Positions 7,501-16,757 of a DNA stretch of 64,000 nucleotides are shown one piece after another; the stretch's first letter is position 1; each line of letters opens with the position of its first letter. Location: contig NZ_CP007044.2 of assembly GCF_000520015.2 (NCBI RefSeq), forward strand, positions 2,666,001 to 2,730,000, in the 5' to 3' direction. This DNA comes from Chania multitudinisentens RB-25 (GTDB lineage Bacteria > Pseudomonadota > Gammaproteobacteria > Enterobacterales > Enterobacteriaceae). A model generated the notes under the pieces. It ran no database searches. It was not told the origin of the DNA and was given only the letters and a program-made list of their open reading frames with translations. A program made the position numbers and the translations under genes.

Positions 7501-8916
7501 ATGAGAATTAAAACCCGTTTTGCCCCAAGCCCGACTGGCTATCTTCACGTCGGTGGTGCTCGTACTGCGCTGTATTCCTGGTTGTTCAGCCGCCACGCCG
7601 GTGGTGAATTTGTATTGCGTATTGAAGATACCGATCTCGAACGCTCAACCCAGGACGCTATCGATGCAATTATGGATGGCATGAATTGGTTAAATCTGGA
7701 TTGGGATGAAGGCCCGTATTTTCAAACTAAGCGTTTCGATCGCTACAACGCGGTAATCGACGGCATGCTGGAACAGGGCACTGCCTATAAATGCTATTGC
7801 TCCAAAGAACGCCTGGAAGCGCTGCGTGAGAAGCAGATGGAAAACGGCGAAAAGCCACGCTATGACGGCCATTGTCGCGATAGCCAGTGCAGCCACGGTG
7901 CTGATGAACCGCATGTGGTGCGTTTCCGTAATCCGCAGGAAGGCTCGGTCATTTTTGACGATAAAATCCGTGGGCCCATTGAGTTCAGCAATCAGGAGTT
8001 GGACGATCTGATCATTCGCCGCACCGATGGCGCACCAACCTATAACTTCTGCGTGGTTGTTGATGATTGGGATATGGAAATTACCCATGTGATCCGTGGT
8101 GAAGACCATATCAACAATACGCCGCGCCAGATCAACATCCTGAAAGCGTTGGGCGCACCGGTGCCGGAATATGCTCACGTATCGATGATTCTGGGTGATG
8201 ACGGTAAAAAACTGTCCAAACGCCATGGCGCGGTAGGCGTGATGCAGTACCGTGACGATGGTTACCTGCCGCAGGCGTTGTTGAATTACCTGGTGCGCTT
8301 GGGTTGGTCCCATGGCGATCAGGAAATTTTCTCGATTGACGAGATGAAAGCTCTTTTTACCGTGGAAGCGATCAACAAATCTGCCAGCGCATTCAACACG
8401 GAAAAGCTGCAATGGTTGAATCATCACTACATTAACCATATGCCAGCGGAAGAGGTTGCGGTGCATCTGGCATGGCATGTTGAACAGCAGGGGATTGAAA
8501 CCCGTAATGGCCCGGAACTGAAAGATATCGTCAAACTGCTCGGCGAGCGTTGCAAAACCTTGAAAGAAATGGCCGAATCTTGCCACTATTTCTATCAGGA
8601 TTTCAGTGAGTTCGATGCCGATGCGGCGAAAAAACACCTGCGCCCGGTCGCGCGTCAACCGCTGGAAGCTGTACGTGCCAAATTGGCGGCCATTGCTGAT
8701 TGGACGCCAGAAAATGTGCATGACGCCATTCAGGGCACGGCGGATGAACTGGGTGTCGGCATGGGCAAAGTGGGGATGCCGCTGCGCGTTGCGGTCACTG
8801 GCGCTGGTCAATCGCCGGGGATGGATGTGACCGTACAGGCTATTGGTCAGGCTCGTTCCTTGGAGCGTATTGATCGGGCGTTGGGTTATATCGCTGAGCG
8901 TGAAGCTCAGGCCTGA
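7501..8916 (+). CDS. gltX: Glutamate-tRNA ligase
   Basis: A 471-residue class I aminoacyl-tRNA synthetase, the same length as E. coli GltX; it charges tRNA-Glu in the cytoplasm. It has the HIGH-like motif in FAPSPTGYLHVGG at the N-terminus, the zinc-region cysteines CYC, the KMSKS-like KKLSKRHG around residue 240, and a C-terminal helical anticodon-binding domain. The ATG giving MRIKTRFAPSP is preferred to an in-frame ATG 27 nt upstream because it matches the family N-terminus. Confidence 0.98.
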   Translation: MRIKTRFAPSPTGYLHVGGARTALYSWLFSRHAGGEFVLRIEDTDLERSTQDAIDAIMDGMNWLNLDWDEGPYFQTKRFDRYNAVIDGMLEQGTAYKCYCSKERLEALREKQMENGEKPRYDGHCRDSQCSHGADEPHVVRFRNPQEGSVIFDDKIRGPIEFSNQELDDLIIRRTDGAPTYNFCVVVDDWDMEITHVIRGEDHINNTPRQINILKALGAPVPEYAHVSMILGDDGKKLSKRHGAVGVMQYRDDGYLPQALLNYLVRLGWSHGDQEIFSIDEMKALFTVEAINKSASAFNTEKLQWLNHHYINHMPAEEVAVHLAWHVEQQGIETRNGPELKDIVKLLGERCKTLKEMAESCHYFYQDFSEFDADAAKKHLRPVARQPLEAVRAKLAAIADWTPENVHDAIQGTADELGVGMGKVGMPLRVAVTGAGQSPGMDVTVQAIGQARSLERIDRALGYIAEREAQA

Positions 8917-8953
8917 TTATTCCAAAGGTAATCCGAAAACACCAATAATCGAT

Positions 8954-8988
8954 AAAGCCCGGTAATATGCTTTACAGGGCTTTTTTGT
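8954..8988 (+). terminator. Rho-independent terminator of gltX
   Basis: Stem AAAGCCC/GGGCTTT, extended inside by GTAA/TTAC, with a run of T at the 3' side, 37 nt after the gltX stop. Confidence 0.8.
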
Positions 8989-9083
8989 TGGTCCGATTTT
9001 TATTCGCGACGATGATTTTTTAGCATTAAACGCGCTGATTCGGCGGCTTTTTCAGCGCTTGATCGAGGAATTCAATTTAGCCG

Positions 9084-9112
9084 TTGACAGTGTTTCAGGG
9101 GTTTCATATTAT
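9084..9112 (+). promoter_or_regulatory. Promoter of the tRNA-Ala pair
   Basis: Consensus -35 TTGACA, 17-nt spacer and -10 TATTAT, followed by GCGCCCC, a GC-rich discriminator typical of stringently controlled stable-RNA promoters. It lies 35 nt before the first tRNA-Ala. Confidence 0.85.
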
Positions 9113-9147
9113 GCGCCCCGTTCACAGGATTTTATGATTGTGGATTT

Positions 9148-9223
<76 letters not shown>

Positions 9224-9281
9224 ACCTCTATCTCAGAAAGGTTGGCATACCGTAGCGCCGGTCAATGCGTACCCTATTCAT

Positions 9282-9357
<76 letters not shown>

Positions 9358-9368
9358 CAATATAAAAA

Positions 9369-9391
9369 GCCGACCGTTTGGTCGGCTTTTT
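9369..9391 (+). terminator. Terminator after the tRNA-Ala pair
   Basis: Stem GCCGACC/GGTCGGC with loop GTTT, an A-run before and TTTTT after. It lies 12 nt after the second tRNA. Confidence 0.9.
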
Positions 9392-9404
9392 GTTTATAGA
9401 AAAT

Positions 9405-9435
9405 AAAACGCCCGATGAGGTTCAGCGGGCGTTTT
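9405..9435 (-). terminator. Terminator of nupC
   Basis: Inverted repeat AAAACGCCC/GGGCGTTTT downstream of the nupC stop; on the minus strand it ends in a T-run. The symmetric A/T flanks may also stop transcription arriving from the tRNA-Ala side. Confidence 0.8.
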
Positions 9436-9456
9436 CATGTTGAAAAGAGTAGGTTA

Positions 9457-10644
9457 TCAACCCAATACCAGACCGGTGATGGCAGCCGACAGAATACTCA
9501 CCAAAGTAGAACCGTATAGCAGCTTTAAACCAAAGCGTGATACCACGTTGCCCTGATGTTCGTTCAGCCCCTTGATTGCCCCGGCGATGATACCGATGGA
9601 GGAAAAGTTGGCGAAAGACACCAGGAATACGGACAGGACGCCCAGGCTGCGCGGTGACAGCTCCGCTGATATCTTCTGCACCTCCATCATGGCGACAAAT
9701 TCGTTGGAAACCAGCTTGGTTGCCATGATGCTGCCCACTTGCAAGGCTTCGTGTGTCGGGATACCTAGGATCCAGGCAAACGGATAGAAGAAGTAACCGA
9801 GAATTTCTTGGAAGCTTAAACCAAAGATGATGCTGAACAGGCCGTTCAGTGCAGCAATCAAGGCGATAAAACCAATCAGCATCGCTGCAACAATAATCGC
9901 GACTTTGAAGCCAGCCAAAATGTATTCACCCAGCATTTCAAAGAAGCTTTGCCCTACGTGCTGGTTGCCCAGGTGCAGTTCTTCTTCATTATTCGCATCG
10001 TAAGGGTTAATCAGAGAAAGAACGACAAAGGTGCTGAACATATTCAGTACCAGGGCGGCTACGACATATTTTGCATCCAGCATGGTCATGTAGGCACCCA
10101 CGATGGACATGGATACGGTAGACATCGCGGTAGCGGCCATGGTGTACATCCGTTTCTCGGACATCTTGCCCAGGATATCTTTATAGGCAATGAAGTTTTC
10201 TGATTGGCCGAGGATCAGCGAACTGACGGCGTTGAAAGACTCCAGCTTGCCCATTCCGTTCACTTTAGACAGTACGGTACCGATAATTCGGATAATAAAC
10301 GGCAGAACTTTAATGTATTGCAGAATACCAATCAGCGCAGAGATGAACACGATTGGGCACAATACCTTCAGGAAAAAGAAGGCCAGGCCTTTGTCACCCA
10401 TGCCGCCGAACACAAAGTCGGTTCCTTGGCCTGCAAATCCGAGCAGCTTGTCAAACAGTGCGGCGAACCCTTTTACAAAGCCCAAACCCGCTTCTGAATG
10501 CAGGAAGAAATAGGCCAGTAATATTTCAATAATCAATAACTGAATCACGTAGCGAATGCGGATACTTTTGCGATCGCGGCAGGCTAACAGTGCCAGGATC
10601 GTAACTACCACTAACGCTAACGCAAAGTGCGCAATAGAGGACAT
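9457..10644 (-). CDS. nupC: Concentrative nucleoside:proton symporter NupC
   Basis: A 395-residue inner-membrane protein of the CNT family that imports nucleosides with protons. It closely follows E. coli NupC throughout, including the GQGTDFVFG and GQSENF nucleoside-site regions and the C-terminal NFSSIGI segment, with about eight or more hydrophobic spans. A short region around residue 265 is shorter than in E. coli. It is transcribed alone, divergent from mntH. Confidence 0.95.
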   Translation of the reverse strand: MSSIAHFALALVVVTILALLACRDRKSIRIRYVIQLLIIEILLAYFFLHSEAGLGFVKGFAALFDKLLGFAGQGTDFVFGGMGDKGLAFFFLKVLCPIVFISALIGILQYIKVLPFIIRIIGTVLSKVNGMGKLESFNAVSSLILGQSENFIAYKDILGKMSEKRMYTMAATAMSTVSMSIVGAYMTMLDAKYVVAALVLNMFSTFVVLSLINPYDANNEEELHLGNQHVGQSFFEMLGEYILAGFKVAIIVAAMLIGFIALIAALNGLFSIIFGLSFQEILGYFFYPFAWILGIPTHEALQVGSIMATKLVSNEFVAMMEVQKISAELSPRSLGVLSVFLVSFANFSSIGIIAGAIKGLNEHQGNVVSRFGLKLLYGSTLVSILSAAITGLVLG

Positions 10645-10996
10645 ATTTGCTCCAAATTTGATACAGGCTGAACTTTGGTTGCCATTTTATGTAACGTTGT
10701 ATTTAAAAACGAGATAACTACCACAAATATGGAAAGTGATAATCCAGTGAATTCTAGAATTATGCTCTGGATCATCAGAGGCAATACGCTGATAACGTTG
10801 CGTTTCTGCTGCATTTTCATACTGGACTCTATGACGCCGGGCAGGAATGCACGGCGATATTGTCTGCCGTTTGTTCGATAAAACCGTCGTAACCCTCTAT
10901 CGCAGAGATAAGTATTATGCATTACAAACGCACTTGATAATCATTATCATTTTAGTAGGATAGAAGATAACATAAGATTAGTAAGGGTTTCACCGT
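10645..10996. promoter_or_regulatory. nupC-mntH divergent control region with Fur-box-like site
   Basis: Bases 10934-10952 read TTGATAATCATTATCATTT, a good match to the Fur/iron-box pattern of GATAAT repeats. They overlap a possible mntH -35 (TTGATA) with a weak -10 near 10957-10962. This fits the known Fur control of mntH in enterobacteria. On the nupC side a hairpin (ATCCAG at 10742, CTGGAT at 10767, around the palindrome AATTCTAGAATT) is visible but unassigned. No MntR box or CRP site was recognised with confidence. Confidence 0.65.
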
Positions 10997-12232
10997 ATGT
11001 TGAATAGCCGCGTGGTTGACAATGCGTCCAGCCGCTTATCCAGAAAGATCAAACTTTCTTTGATGGGCCCCGCTTTTATTGCGGCTATTGGTTATATCGA
11101 TCCTGGTAATTTTGCCACCAATATTCAAGCCGGTGCTTCATTCGGTTATACGCTGCTGTGGGTGGTGGTATGGGCCAATATCATGGCGATGCTGATCCAA
11201 CTGCTGTCTGCCAAACTTGGTATCGCGACCGGTAAAAACCTTGCAGAACATATTCGCGATCGCTTTCCGCGCCCAGCCGTATGGGCTTATTGGGTGCAGG
11301 CAGAAATTATCGCCATGGCAACCGATTTGGCAGAATTTATCGGCGCGGCGATCGGCTTCAAACTGCTGTTGGGGGTGACGCTGCTAGAAGGTGCGATCCT
11401 TACCGGTATCGCTACGTTTCTCATCCTGATGCTGCAAAAACGCGGGCAAAAATCATTGGAATGGGTGATTGGTGGCTTGTTGGTGTTTGTGGCGGCGGCC
11501 TACATTGTTGAACTGGTGTTTTCACAACCGCAGTTGAGTGGCTTGCTGAAAGGAATGGTGTTCCCGGATTTGCCGAATGGTGACGCAGTGTTTCTGGCGG
11601 CCGGTGTGCTGGGGGCGACCATTATGCCGCATGTGATTTATCTGCACTCTTCGCTGACCCAAATTGCCGGTAAAGATTCCAAGGCTGAACGCTATGCGGC
11701 TACCAAGCTGGATGTGGCGATTGCCATGACCATTGCCGGGTTTGTCAATCTGGCCATGATGGCCACTGCCGCTGCGGCATTCCATTTTAACGGGCATAGC
11801 GGTATTACCGATCTCGATCAGGCCTATCTGACGTTACAGCCTTTGTTGGGTAATGCGGCGGCGACCCTCTTTGGGCTGAGTTTGGTGGTTGCCGGGTTAT
11901 CTTCAACCGTGGTGGGCACTTTGGCTGGGCAGGTGGTGATGCAGGGCTTCGTGCATTTTTATATTCCTTTGTGGATACGCCGAGTCATTACCATGCTGCC
12001 ATCATTCATCGTTATTATGTTGGGGATGGATGCCACACGCATTCTGGTGCTCAGCCAGGTGCTGTTGAGTTTTGGTATCGCCCTGGCGCTGGTTCCGTTG
12101 CTGATGTTTACCGGTAATCGGGAATTGATGGGGGATATGGTCAACAGCCGCACCGTGCAGAATACCGGTAAATTTATTGTGCTGGTGGTGGTGGGGTTAA
12201 ACGGTTATTTGCTGATTAACAGCGTTATTTAA
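10997..12232 (+). CDS. mntH: Nramp-family Mn(II)/divalent metal:proton symporter MntH
   Basis: A 411-residue inner-membrane protein with about eleven hydrophobic spans. It carries the Nramp metal-site motif DPGN in helix 1 (GYIDPGNFATNI) and the conserved MPH in helix 6 (GATIMPHVIYLHS). It imports Mn2+ and some Fe2+ with protons, important for oxidative-stress defence. A Fur-like box lies upstream. Confidence 0.97.
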   Translation: MLNSRVVDNASSRLSRKIKLSLMGPAFIAAIGYIDPGNFATNIQAGASFGYTLLWVVVWANIMAMLIQLLSAKLGIATGKNLAEHIRDRFPRPAVWAYWVQAEIIAMATDLAEFIGAAIGFKLLLGVTLLEGAILTGIATFLILMLQKRGQKSLEWVIGGLLVFVAAAYIVELVFSQPQLSGLLKGMVFPDLPNGDAVFLAAGVLGATIMPHVIYLHSSLTQIAGKDSKAERYAATKLDVAIAMTIAGFVNLAMMATAAAAFHFNGHSGITDLDQAYLTLQPLLGNAAATLFGLSLVVAGLSSTVVGTLAGQVVMQGFVHFYIPLWIRRVITMLPSFIVIMLGMDATRILVLSQVLLSFGIALALVPLLMFTGNRELMGDMVNSRTVQNTGKFIVLVVVGLNGYLLINSVI

Positions 12233-12244
12233 ACTTGGCAGGAT

Positions 12245-12278
12245 AAAGGCCAGAACATAAAGCGTGCTGGCCTTTGTA
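12245..12278. terminator. Hairpin between convergent mntH and aldo/keto reductase gene
   Basis: Stem AAAGGCCAG/CTGGCCTTT with a 13-nt loop between the two converging stop codons. The T-run is only three bases, so its strength is uncertain; it may serve both genes. Confidence 0.6.
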
Positions 12279-12283
12279 AGCGA

Positions 12284-13273
12284 TTACAGCAAAATGCTGT
12301 CGATCTCGGTTATTTCCTCAGGGCTGAATGCCCGCTGACTCATCATTCCTACGGCATCTTCAAGCTGGCTGGTTTTGCTGGCACCGATTAACACCGAAGT
12401 GACACGATCGTTACGTAATACCCAGGCTAACGCCATTTGTGACAGTTTTTGCCCGCGTTGTTCAGCCAGTGCGTTCAGACGGCGGACCTTTTGCAGTTTA
12501 TCTTCGGTCAGTTGCTCGGGCCGCAGGAATCGGCTGCTGCTGGCTGCACGTGAATCCTGCGGGATACCGTGCAGATAACGATCGGTCAGCATTCCCCCTG
12601 CCAGTGGTGAGAAGGCGATGGAGCCGACGCCATATTCTTCCAGCGTATCCAGCAGATCCGCCTCAACCCAGCGTTCAAACATTGAGTATTTCGGCTGGTG
12701 AATCACGCAGGGTGTGCCGAGCTGTTGCAGGATACTAAACGCTTGCCGTGCCTGCTCGGCAGGGTAGTTCGACAGCCCGACGTACAGCGCTTTACCCTGG
12801 CGCACCAGCAAATCCAGCGCGCTCATGGTTTCTTCCAATGGCGTATCGGGATCTGGGCGATGGTGGTAGAAGATATCGACGTAATCGAGATCCAGGCGTT
12901 TCAGGCTCTGGTGCAGGCTGGCGACCAGATATTTCTTTGAGCCCCAATCACCATACGGGCCTGGCCACATGGTATAGCCTGCTTTGGAAGAGATAATCAG
13001 TTCATCGCGATAAGGTTTAAGATCGTTATGCAGAATGCGGCCAAAATTCTCCTCGGCAGATCCCGGCGGTGGGCCGTAGTTATTGGCCAGATCGAAATGG
13101 GTAATACCGAGATCGAAGGCGCGTAACACCAGGTTGCGCGCATTGTCATGCAGTGTGGTATCACCAAAGTTGTGCCACAGACCGAGTGAAACGGCAGGGA
13201 GTTTCAGCCCGCTGCGCCCACAGCGGCGGTATTCCATATCCTGGTAGCGTGTAGAGTCAGCTTGATAAGCCAT
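12284..13273 (-). CDS. gpr: Aldo/keto reductase, L-glyceraldehyde 3-phosphate reductase (YghZ) type
   Basis: A 329-residue NADPH-dependent aldo/keto reductase of the YghZ/Gpr and potassium-channel beta-subunit-like subfamily. Family sequences LPAVSLGLWHNFG, FDLANNYGPPPGSAEENFG (catalytic Asp and Tyr), SSKAGY (Lys) and YVDIFYHHR (His) are all present. E. coli Gpr detoxifies L-glyceraldehyde 3-phosphate and methylglyoxal; the same is likely here but not proven. The ATG at 13273, preceded by GAGGATATGT, is chosen over one 51 nt upstream. Confidence 0.85.
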   Translation of the reverse strand: MAYQADSTRYQDMEYRRCGRSGLKLPAVSLGLWHNFGDTTLHDNARNLVLRAFDLGITHFDLANNYGPPPGSAEENFGRILHNDLKPYRDELIISSKAGYTMWPGPYGDWGSKKYLVASLHQSLKRLDLDYVDIFYHHRPDPDTPLEETMSALDLLVRQGKALYVGLSNYPAEQARQAFSILQQLGTPCVIHQPKYSMFERWVEADLLDTLEEYGVGSIAFSPLAGGMLTDRYLHGIPQDSRAASSSRFLRPEQLTEDKLQKVRRLNALAEQRGQKLSQMALAWVLRNDRVTSVLIGASKTSQLEDAVGMMSQRAFSPEEITEIDSILL

Positions 13274-13507
13274 ACATATCCTCATCGCAGAAGTGAAAAC
13301 GAGTTTCAATGTATGCGTTTCCACTTTAAACGTCAGAGCGCCCGATCACGCAAATCAATCTACCGGCGATTAATCGCGTTGATGGGCGCGTAACGGATGC
13401 TTCGCTGTAAAGTAAGGTTTCCACTGTCGGCGACCGATAAAATTCGTAATTAATGCAACATCTCTGATACTTAAAATTAACATTTTTGCTTTTCGCAGGT
13501 GATGCCC

Positions 13508-15169
13508 ATGAGTAAAAACTACACGGTGGCTGATTACCTCTTGGATCGTTTAGCACAAATAGGTATTCGGCATTTCTTCGGCGTGCCGGGGGATTACAAT
13601 CTGCAATTCCTCGATCATGTCATCGCTCATCAACAGATAACCTGGGTCGGGTGTGCCAATGAGTTGAATGCAGCCTATGCGGCAGATGGTTATGCCCGTT
13701 GCAAACCGGCGGCAGCGCTCCTGACAACCTTTGGGGTTGGGGAACTCAGTGCGATAAATGGCATTGCTGGCAGCTATGCGGAGTATTTGCCGGTGATCCA
13801 TGTGGTGGGCACCCCAACCCTGCGCGCCCAACGGGCCGGGGATTTGCTGCACCATTCGTTGGGAGACGGTGATTTTGGTCATTTCTCCCGCATGGCTAAA
13901 GAAGTGACGGTCGCTCAGGCCAGCCTGACCGCCAGCAATGCCGAAGCAGAAATCGATCGCCTGCTGACCACCGCGCTGTTTGAACACCGCCCGGTCTATT
14001 TATTGTTGCCGAGTGATGTTGCTGAAGCTCCGCTGGCTTCTCGCCCTGCGCCGTTGATGCTGCGCCAGCCTAATCTTTCCGAGGCGTCATTACAGGGGTT
14101 TATCGCCGCCGCGCGGGAAAAATTGCAGGCAGCGCAGCGGGTTTCTTTGCTGGCGGACTTTCTTGCCGAGCGATTCGGCGCAGAAAAGGCATTAGAGCAA
14201 TGGATGAATGAGGTAAATATTCCCCATTCAACCTTGCTGCTGGGCAAGAGCGTGCTGGATGAAACCCATGCCTGCTTCACGGGGACTTATGCCGGGGCGG
14301 CCAGCGATCCTCAGGTAAAACAATTGATTGAAGGGGCTGATGTGGTGATTAACGTCGGGGTACGCTTTACCGATACCATTACGGCCGGTTTCAGTCACCA
14401 GTTGCCCTATGAAAAATGCATTGATCTTCAACCCTTTGAAGCCAGGGTGGGGCAGCAGGTATTCAGTCAGATCCCAATGCATGATGCGATAAAAGCGCTG
14501 CATCAATTGACGTTGTCGTTAGCTCCGTTGTGGCAATTACCGGCGATCACACGTCCTTCACTGCCGGAACCGAACGGCAGCGGCTTGGATCAGCATGCTT
14601 TTTGGCAGCAGATGCAAAACTTCCTGCAACCAGGGGATATCCTGATTGCTGAACAGGGAACCTCATGCTTTGGTGCCGCAGCGCTGAATCTGCCGCGGGG
14701 TTGCCGCTTTATTGTCCAGTCGCTGTGGGGATCGATTGGCTATACGCTGCCAGCGGCATTCGGCGTGCAAACCGCCGAGCCGGAACGCCGTGTCTTACTG
14801 CTGATTGGCGATGGTGCAGCCCAACTGACGGTGCAGGAATTGGGATCGATGCTGCGCGATGGGCAAAAACCGGTGGTCTTCCTGCTCAATAATAATGGTT
14901 ATACCGTGGAACGGGCAATTCATGGCCCGGAACAGCGTTATAACGACATTGCCCAATGGAATTGGACGCAGTTGCCGCAGGCGCTGGCGCTTGAGCCTCA
15001 GGTGAAATGCCTGCGTGTGAGTGAGCCTGAACAACTGTGTCAGGCACTTGATAAGGTCAATGACCGTGAATATCTGCTATTCATTGAGGTGATGCTGCCG
15101 CAGATGGATATTCCTGAGTTATTGGATACGATCTCCCGAGCCATTCAGGCGCGCAATATGGCGGCTTGA
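13508..15169 (+). CDS. ipdC: Indolepyruvate/phenylpyruvate decarboxylase (thiamine diphosphate enzyme)
   Basis: A 553-residue thiamine-diphosphate decarboxylase of the pyruvate/indolepyruvate decarboxylase family. The N-terminal Pyr domain begins YTVADYLLDRL and holds the catalytic Glu in CANELNAAYAADGYAR. The C-terminal PP domain has the GDGAAQ...NNNGYT cofactor motif. It decarboxylates indole-3-pyruvate to indole-3-acetaldehyde, a step in bacterial auxin formation, or other aromatic 2-keto acids. An upstream AGGTG fits the ATG at 13508 better than the GTG/ATG starts before it. Confidence 0.88.
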   Translation: MSKNYTVADYLLDRLAQIGIRHFFGVPGDYNLQFLDHVIAHQQITWVGCANELNAAYAADGYARCKPAAALLTTFGVGELSAINGIAGSYAEYLPVIHVVGTPTLRAQRAGDLLHHSLGDGDFGHFSRMAKEVTVAQASLTASNAEAEIDRLLTTALFEHRPVYLLLPSDVAEAPLASRPAPLMLRQPNLSEASLQGFIAAAREKLQAAQRVSLLADFLAERFGAEKALEQWMNEVNIPHSTLLLGKSVLDETHACFTGTYAGAASDPQVKQLIEGADVVINVGVRFTDTITAGFSHQLPYEKCIDLQPFEARVGQQVFSQIPMHDAIKALHQLTLSLAPLWQLPAITRPSLPEPNGSGLDQHAFWQQMQNFLQPGDILIAEQGTSCFGAAALNLPRGCRFIVQSLWGSIGYTLPAAFGVQTAEPERRVLLLIGDGAAQLTVQELGSMLRDGQKPVVFLLNNNGYTVERAIHGPEQRYNDIAQWNWTQLPQALALEPQVKCLRVSEPEQLCQALDKVNDREYLLFIEVMLPQMDIPELLDTISRAIQARNMAA

Positions 15170-15206
15170 TTTACGGTAGCTTCCAACAAGCGATCCACCC
15201 ACCAAA

Positions 15207-15226
15207 ACCCCGCTGGCCCAGCGGGG
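15207..15226. terminator. Hairpin between ipdC and the LacI-type gene
   Basis: Stem CCCCGCTGG/CCAGCGGGG with a minimal loop. On the minus strand the stem is followed by TTTTGG, so it may end the PTS-lacI transcript; on the plus strand no T-run follows. Confidence 0.5.
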
Positions 15227-15357
15227 TAAGTCTTGAGCACACCGCACTTATCATCCTTTGGGCAATGCAAATACGCGATCGGCTACCGTGAGCGCAGTGT
15301 TGATTCAGCCCACATAAGGGTTGATCGCTGAATACATCCGTGAAAACTCAATGATGC

Positions 15358-16347
15358 CTAAATCGCTCTGATTGAGTTGCCACTGATAAAGTAATGGCTA
15401 AACTCTTTCGACTGAATTTCATAGTTTTTATTAAACAGCTTATTGATGACTTCGCTAACACCATATTCGGCCATTTCTTTTACCGGATAAATAACGCTAT
15501 CGATCTGCGGCACCAGGTACTGAGTCAGATCAAAACTGTCAAAAGAGATAATAGAAATCTCGTCTGGGGCACTTTTCCCCAAGGTTCTCAGGCCCCTCAA
15601 TCCGCCGGAACAGGCGCGTTCGCCGCAATAGACGATAGCGGTAATATCCGGTTTTTTTCTCAGCAGCGCCAGAGTGGCGGCTTCACCAAACGCCTGGTTA
15701 TAGCTTCCCGAGAGCAGGTAATCGGTATCCCATTGCAGACCCGCATTGCGGATCGCTTCAACGCAGCCTTTAACACGCTGAATGGCGCTGTGCCGGGATT
15801 CCGGGCCACCGACGACTGCAATGTTGCGGTGGCCTGCCTGAATAAGCTTATTGGTTGCTTCAAATGCTGCTTGATAGTGGCCAAAAGTGACCGCAGCGAT
15901 TTCACCAACGTTCGTGGTATCAAGTAAAACGACGGGTTTGGCGTGGGTGTAGCTTTTAATTTGTGCTGTGGATAAATGGCGCAAATATAATAGAAAACCG
16001 TCGCAGTTAATTTCATTGAGTTTTCTGAGCGCATTTTCTTCTTCCTCAGGGCCGGTGCTTTCCAGAACCATCAGCATTTTGCCTTTGGCATTGACCTGTT
16101 TATGCACAGCGCTCATGACGGAACCGAAGAAGCCGGAAATGTTATCTGGGACAAGCATACCGATGACGCCGCTACTTTTACTGACCAGCGAGCGGGCACT
16201 CATATTCGGCGTGTAATTAAGCTGCTTTATGGCATTTTCAACGCGCAGACGGGTTGCCTCTTTGACCTTTTCAGGCTCATTAAGTACCCGTGTTACGGTG
16301 ACCCGTGAAACATTCGCTAACTTTGCGACATCAATAATGGTTGACAT
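15358..16347 (-). CDS. LacI/GalR-family transcriptional regulator
   Basis: A 329-residue regulator. The N-terminal helix-turn-helix is TIIDVAKLANVSRVTVTRVL and the hinge helix ends in ARSLVSK; a periplasmic-binding-protein-like effector domain follows. It is the last gene of the minus-strand operon enolase-IIB-IIC-IIA-lacI. Two perfect TGTGCACGTGCACA palindromes upstream of the first gene have the form of LacI-family operators and are the likely targets, making the operon autoregulated. The effector is unknown. Confidence 0.9.
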   Translation of the reverse strand: MSTIIDVAKLANVSRVTVTRVLNEPEKVKEATRLRVENAIKQLNYTPNMSARSLVSKSSGVIGMLVPDNISGFFGSVMSAVHKQVNAKGKMLMVLESTGPEEEENALRKLNEINCDGFLLYLRHLSTAQIKSYTHAKPVVLLDTTNVGEIAAVTFGHYQAAFEATNKLIQAGHRNIAVVGGPESRHSAIQRVKGCVEAIRNAGLQWDTDYLLSGSYNQAFGEAATLALLRKKPDITAIVYCGERACSGGLRGLRTLGKSAPDEISIISFDSFDLTQYLVPQIDSVIYPVKEMAEYGVSEVINKLFNKNYEIQSKEFSHYFISGNSIRAI

Positions 16348-16365
16348 ATTATTCCGTCACGGTGA

Positions 16366-16392
16366 AGGTAGTGCTTGTTGCAAACACTACCT
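16366..16392 (-). promoter_or_regulatory. Hairpin between PTS IIA and lacI-type gene
   Basis: An 8-bp perfect stem AGGTAGTG/CACTACCT with an 11-nt loop lies in the 68-nt gap between the IIA stop and the regulator start. There is no T-run, so it may stabilise the PTS message or partly attenuate regulator expression. Confidence 0.5.
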
Positions 16393-16415
16393 ATCTACAT
16401 AATTTAATTGAGAAA

Positions 16416-16724
16416 TTAATACACTTTATGACGGTAAACTTCAATCATTTCTTTGATCAGCTCGTTGGCAAGCATCGCGGTCATTAAATGATCCTGGGCG
16501 TGTACCATCACTAATGTCACCGGGATTTTTCCTTCACCTTCATCTATGCCGATCAGCTTGGTTTGCACCGCGTGAGCACGGCTGGCCGCATCCCGGGAAC
16601 GCGTTAACGCGTCGTCACATAAATCCCATTCCCCGCGTTTTGCATGGTGCAGGGCCATCATTGCTTCACTCTTACTTTCACCCGCATTGGTGATAATTTC
16701 CATAATATCTAATTCAAGACTCAT
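16416..16724 (-). CDS. PTS lactose/cellobiose-family EIIA
   Basis: A 102-residue soluble, all-helical EIIA of the lactose/diacetylchitobiose class. The phosphoryl-accepting histidine is His75 in MVHAQDHLM. It takes phosphate from HPr and passes it to the EIIB at 18075. A strong GGAGG precedes the start. It lies between EIIC and the regulator. Confidence 0.9.
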   Translation of the reverse strand: MSLELDIMEIITNAGESKSEAMMALHHAKRGEWDLCDDALTRSRDAASRAHAVQTKLIGIDEGEGKIPVTLVMVHAQDHLMTAMLANELIKEMIEVYRHKVY

Positions 16725-16757
16725 TATTCAGCCTCCGTTATATATTGATTAATTTCT

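Noticed and set aside
7690..8811. Long minus-strand open frame of 373 codons opposite gltX
   Set aside because: It lies wholly inside the unmistakable gltX gene; the translation is unlike any protein and has no ribosome site. A shadow of high-GC codon use.
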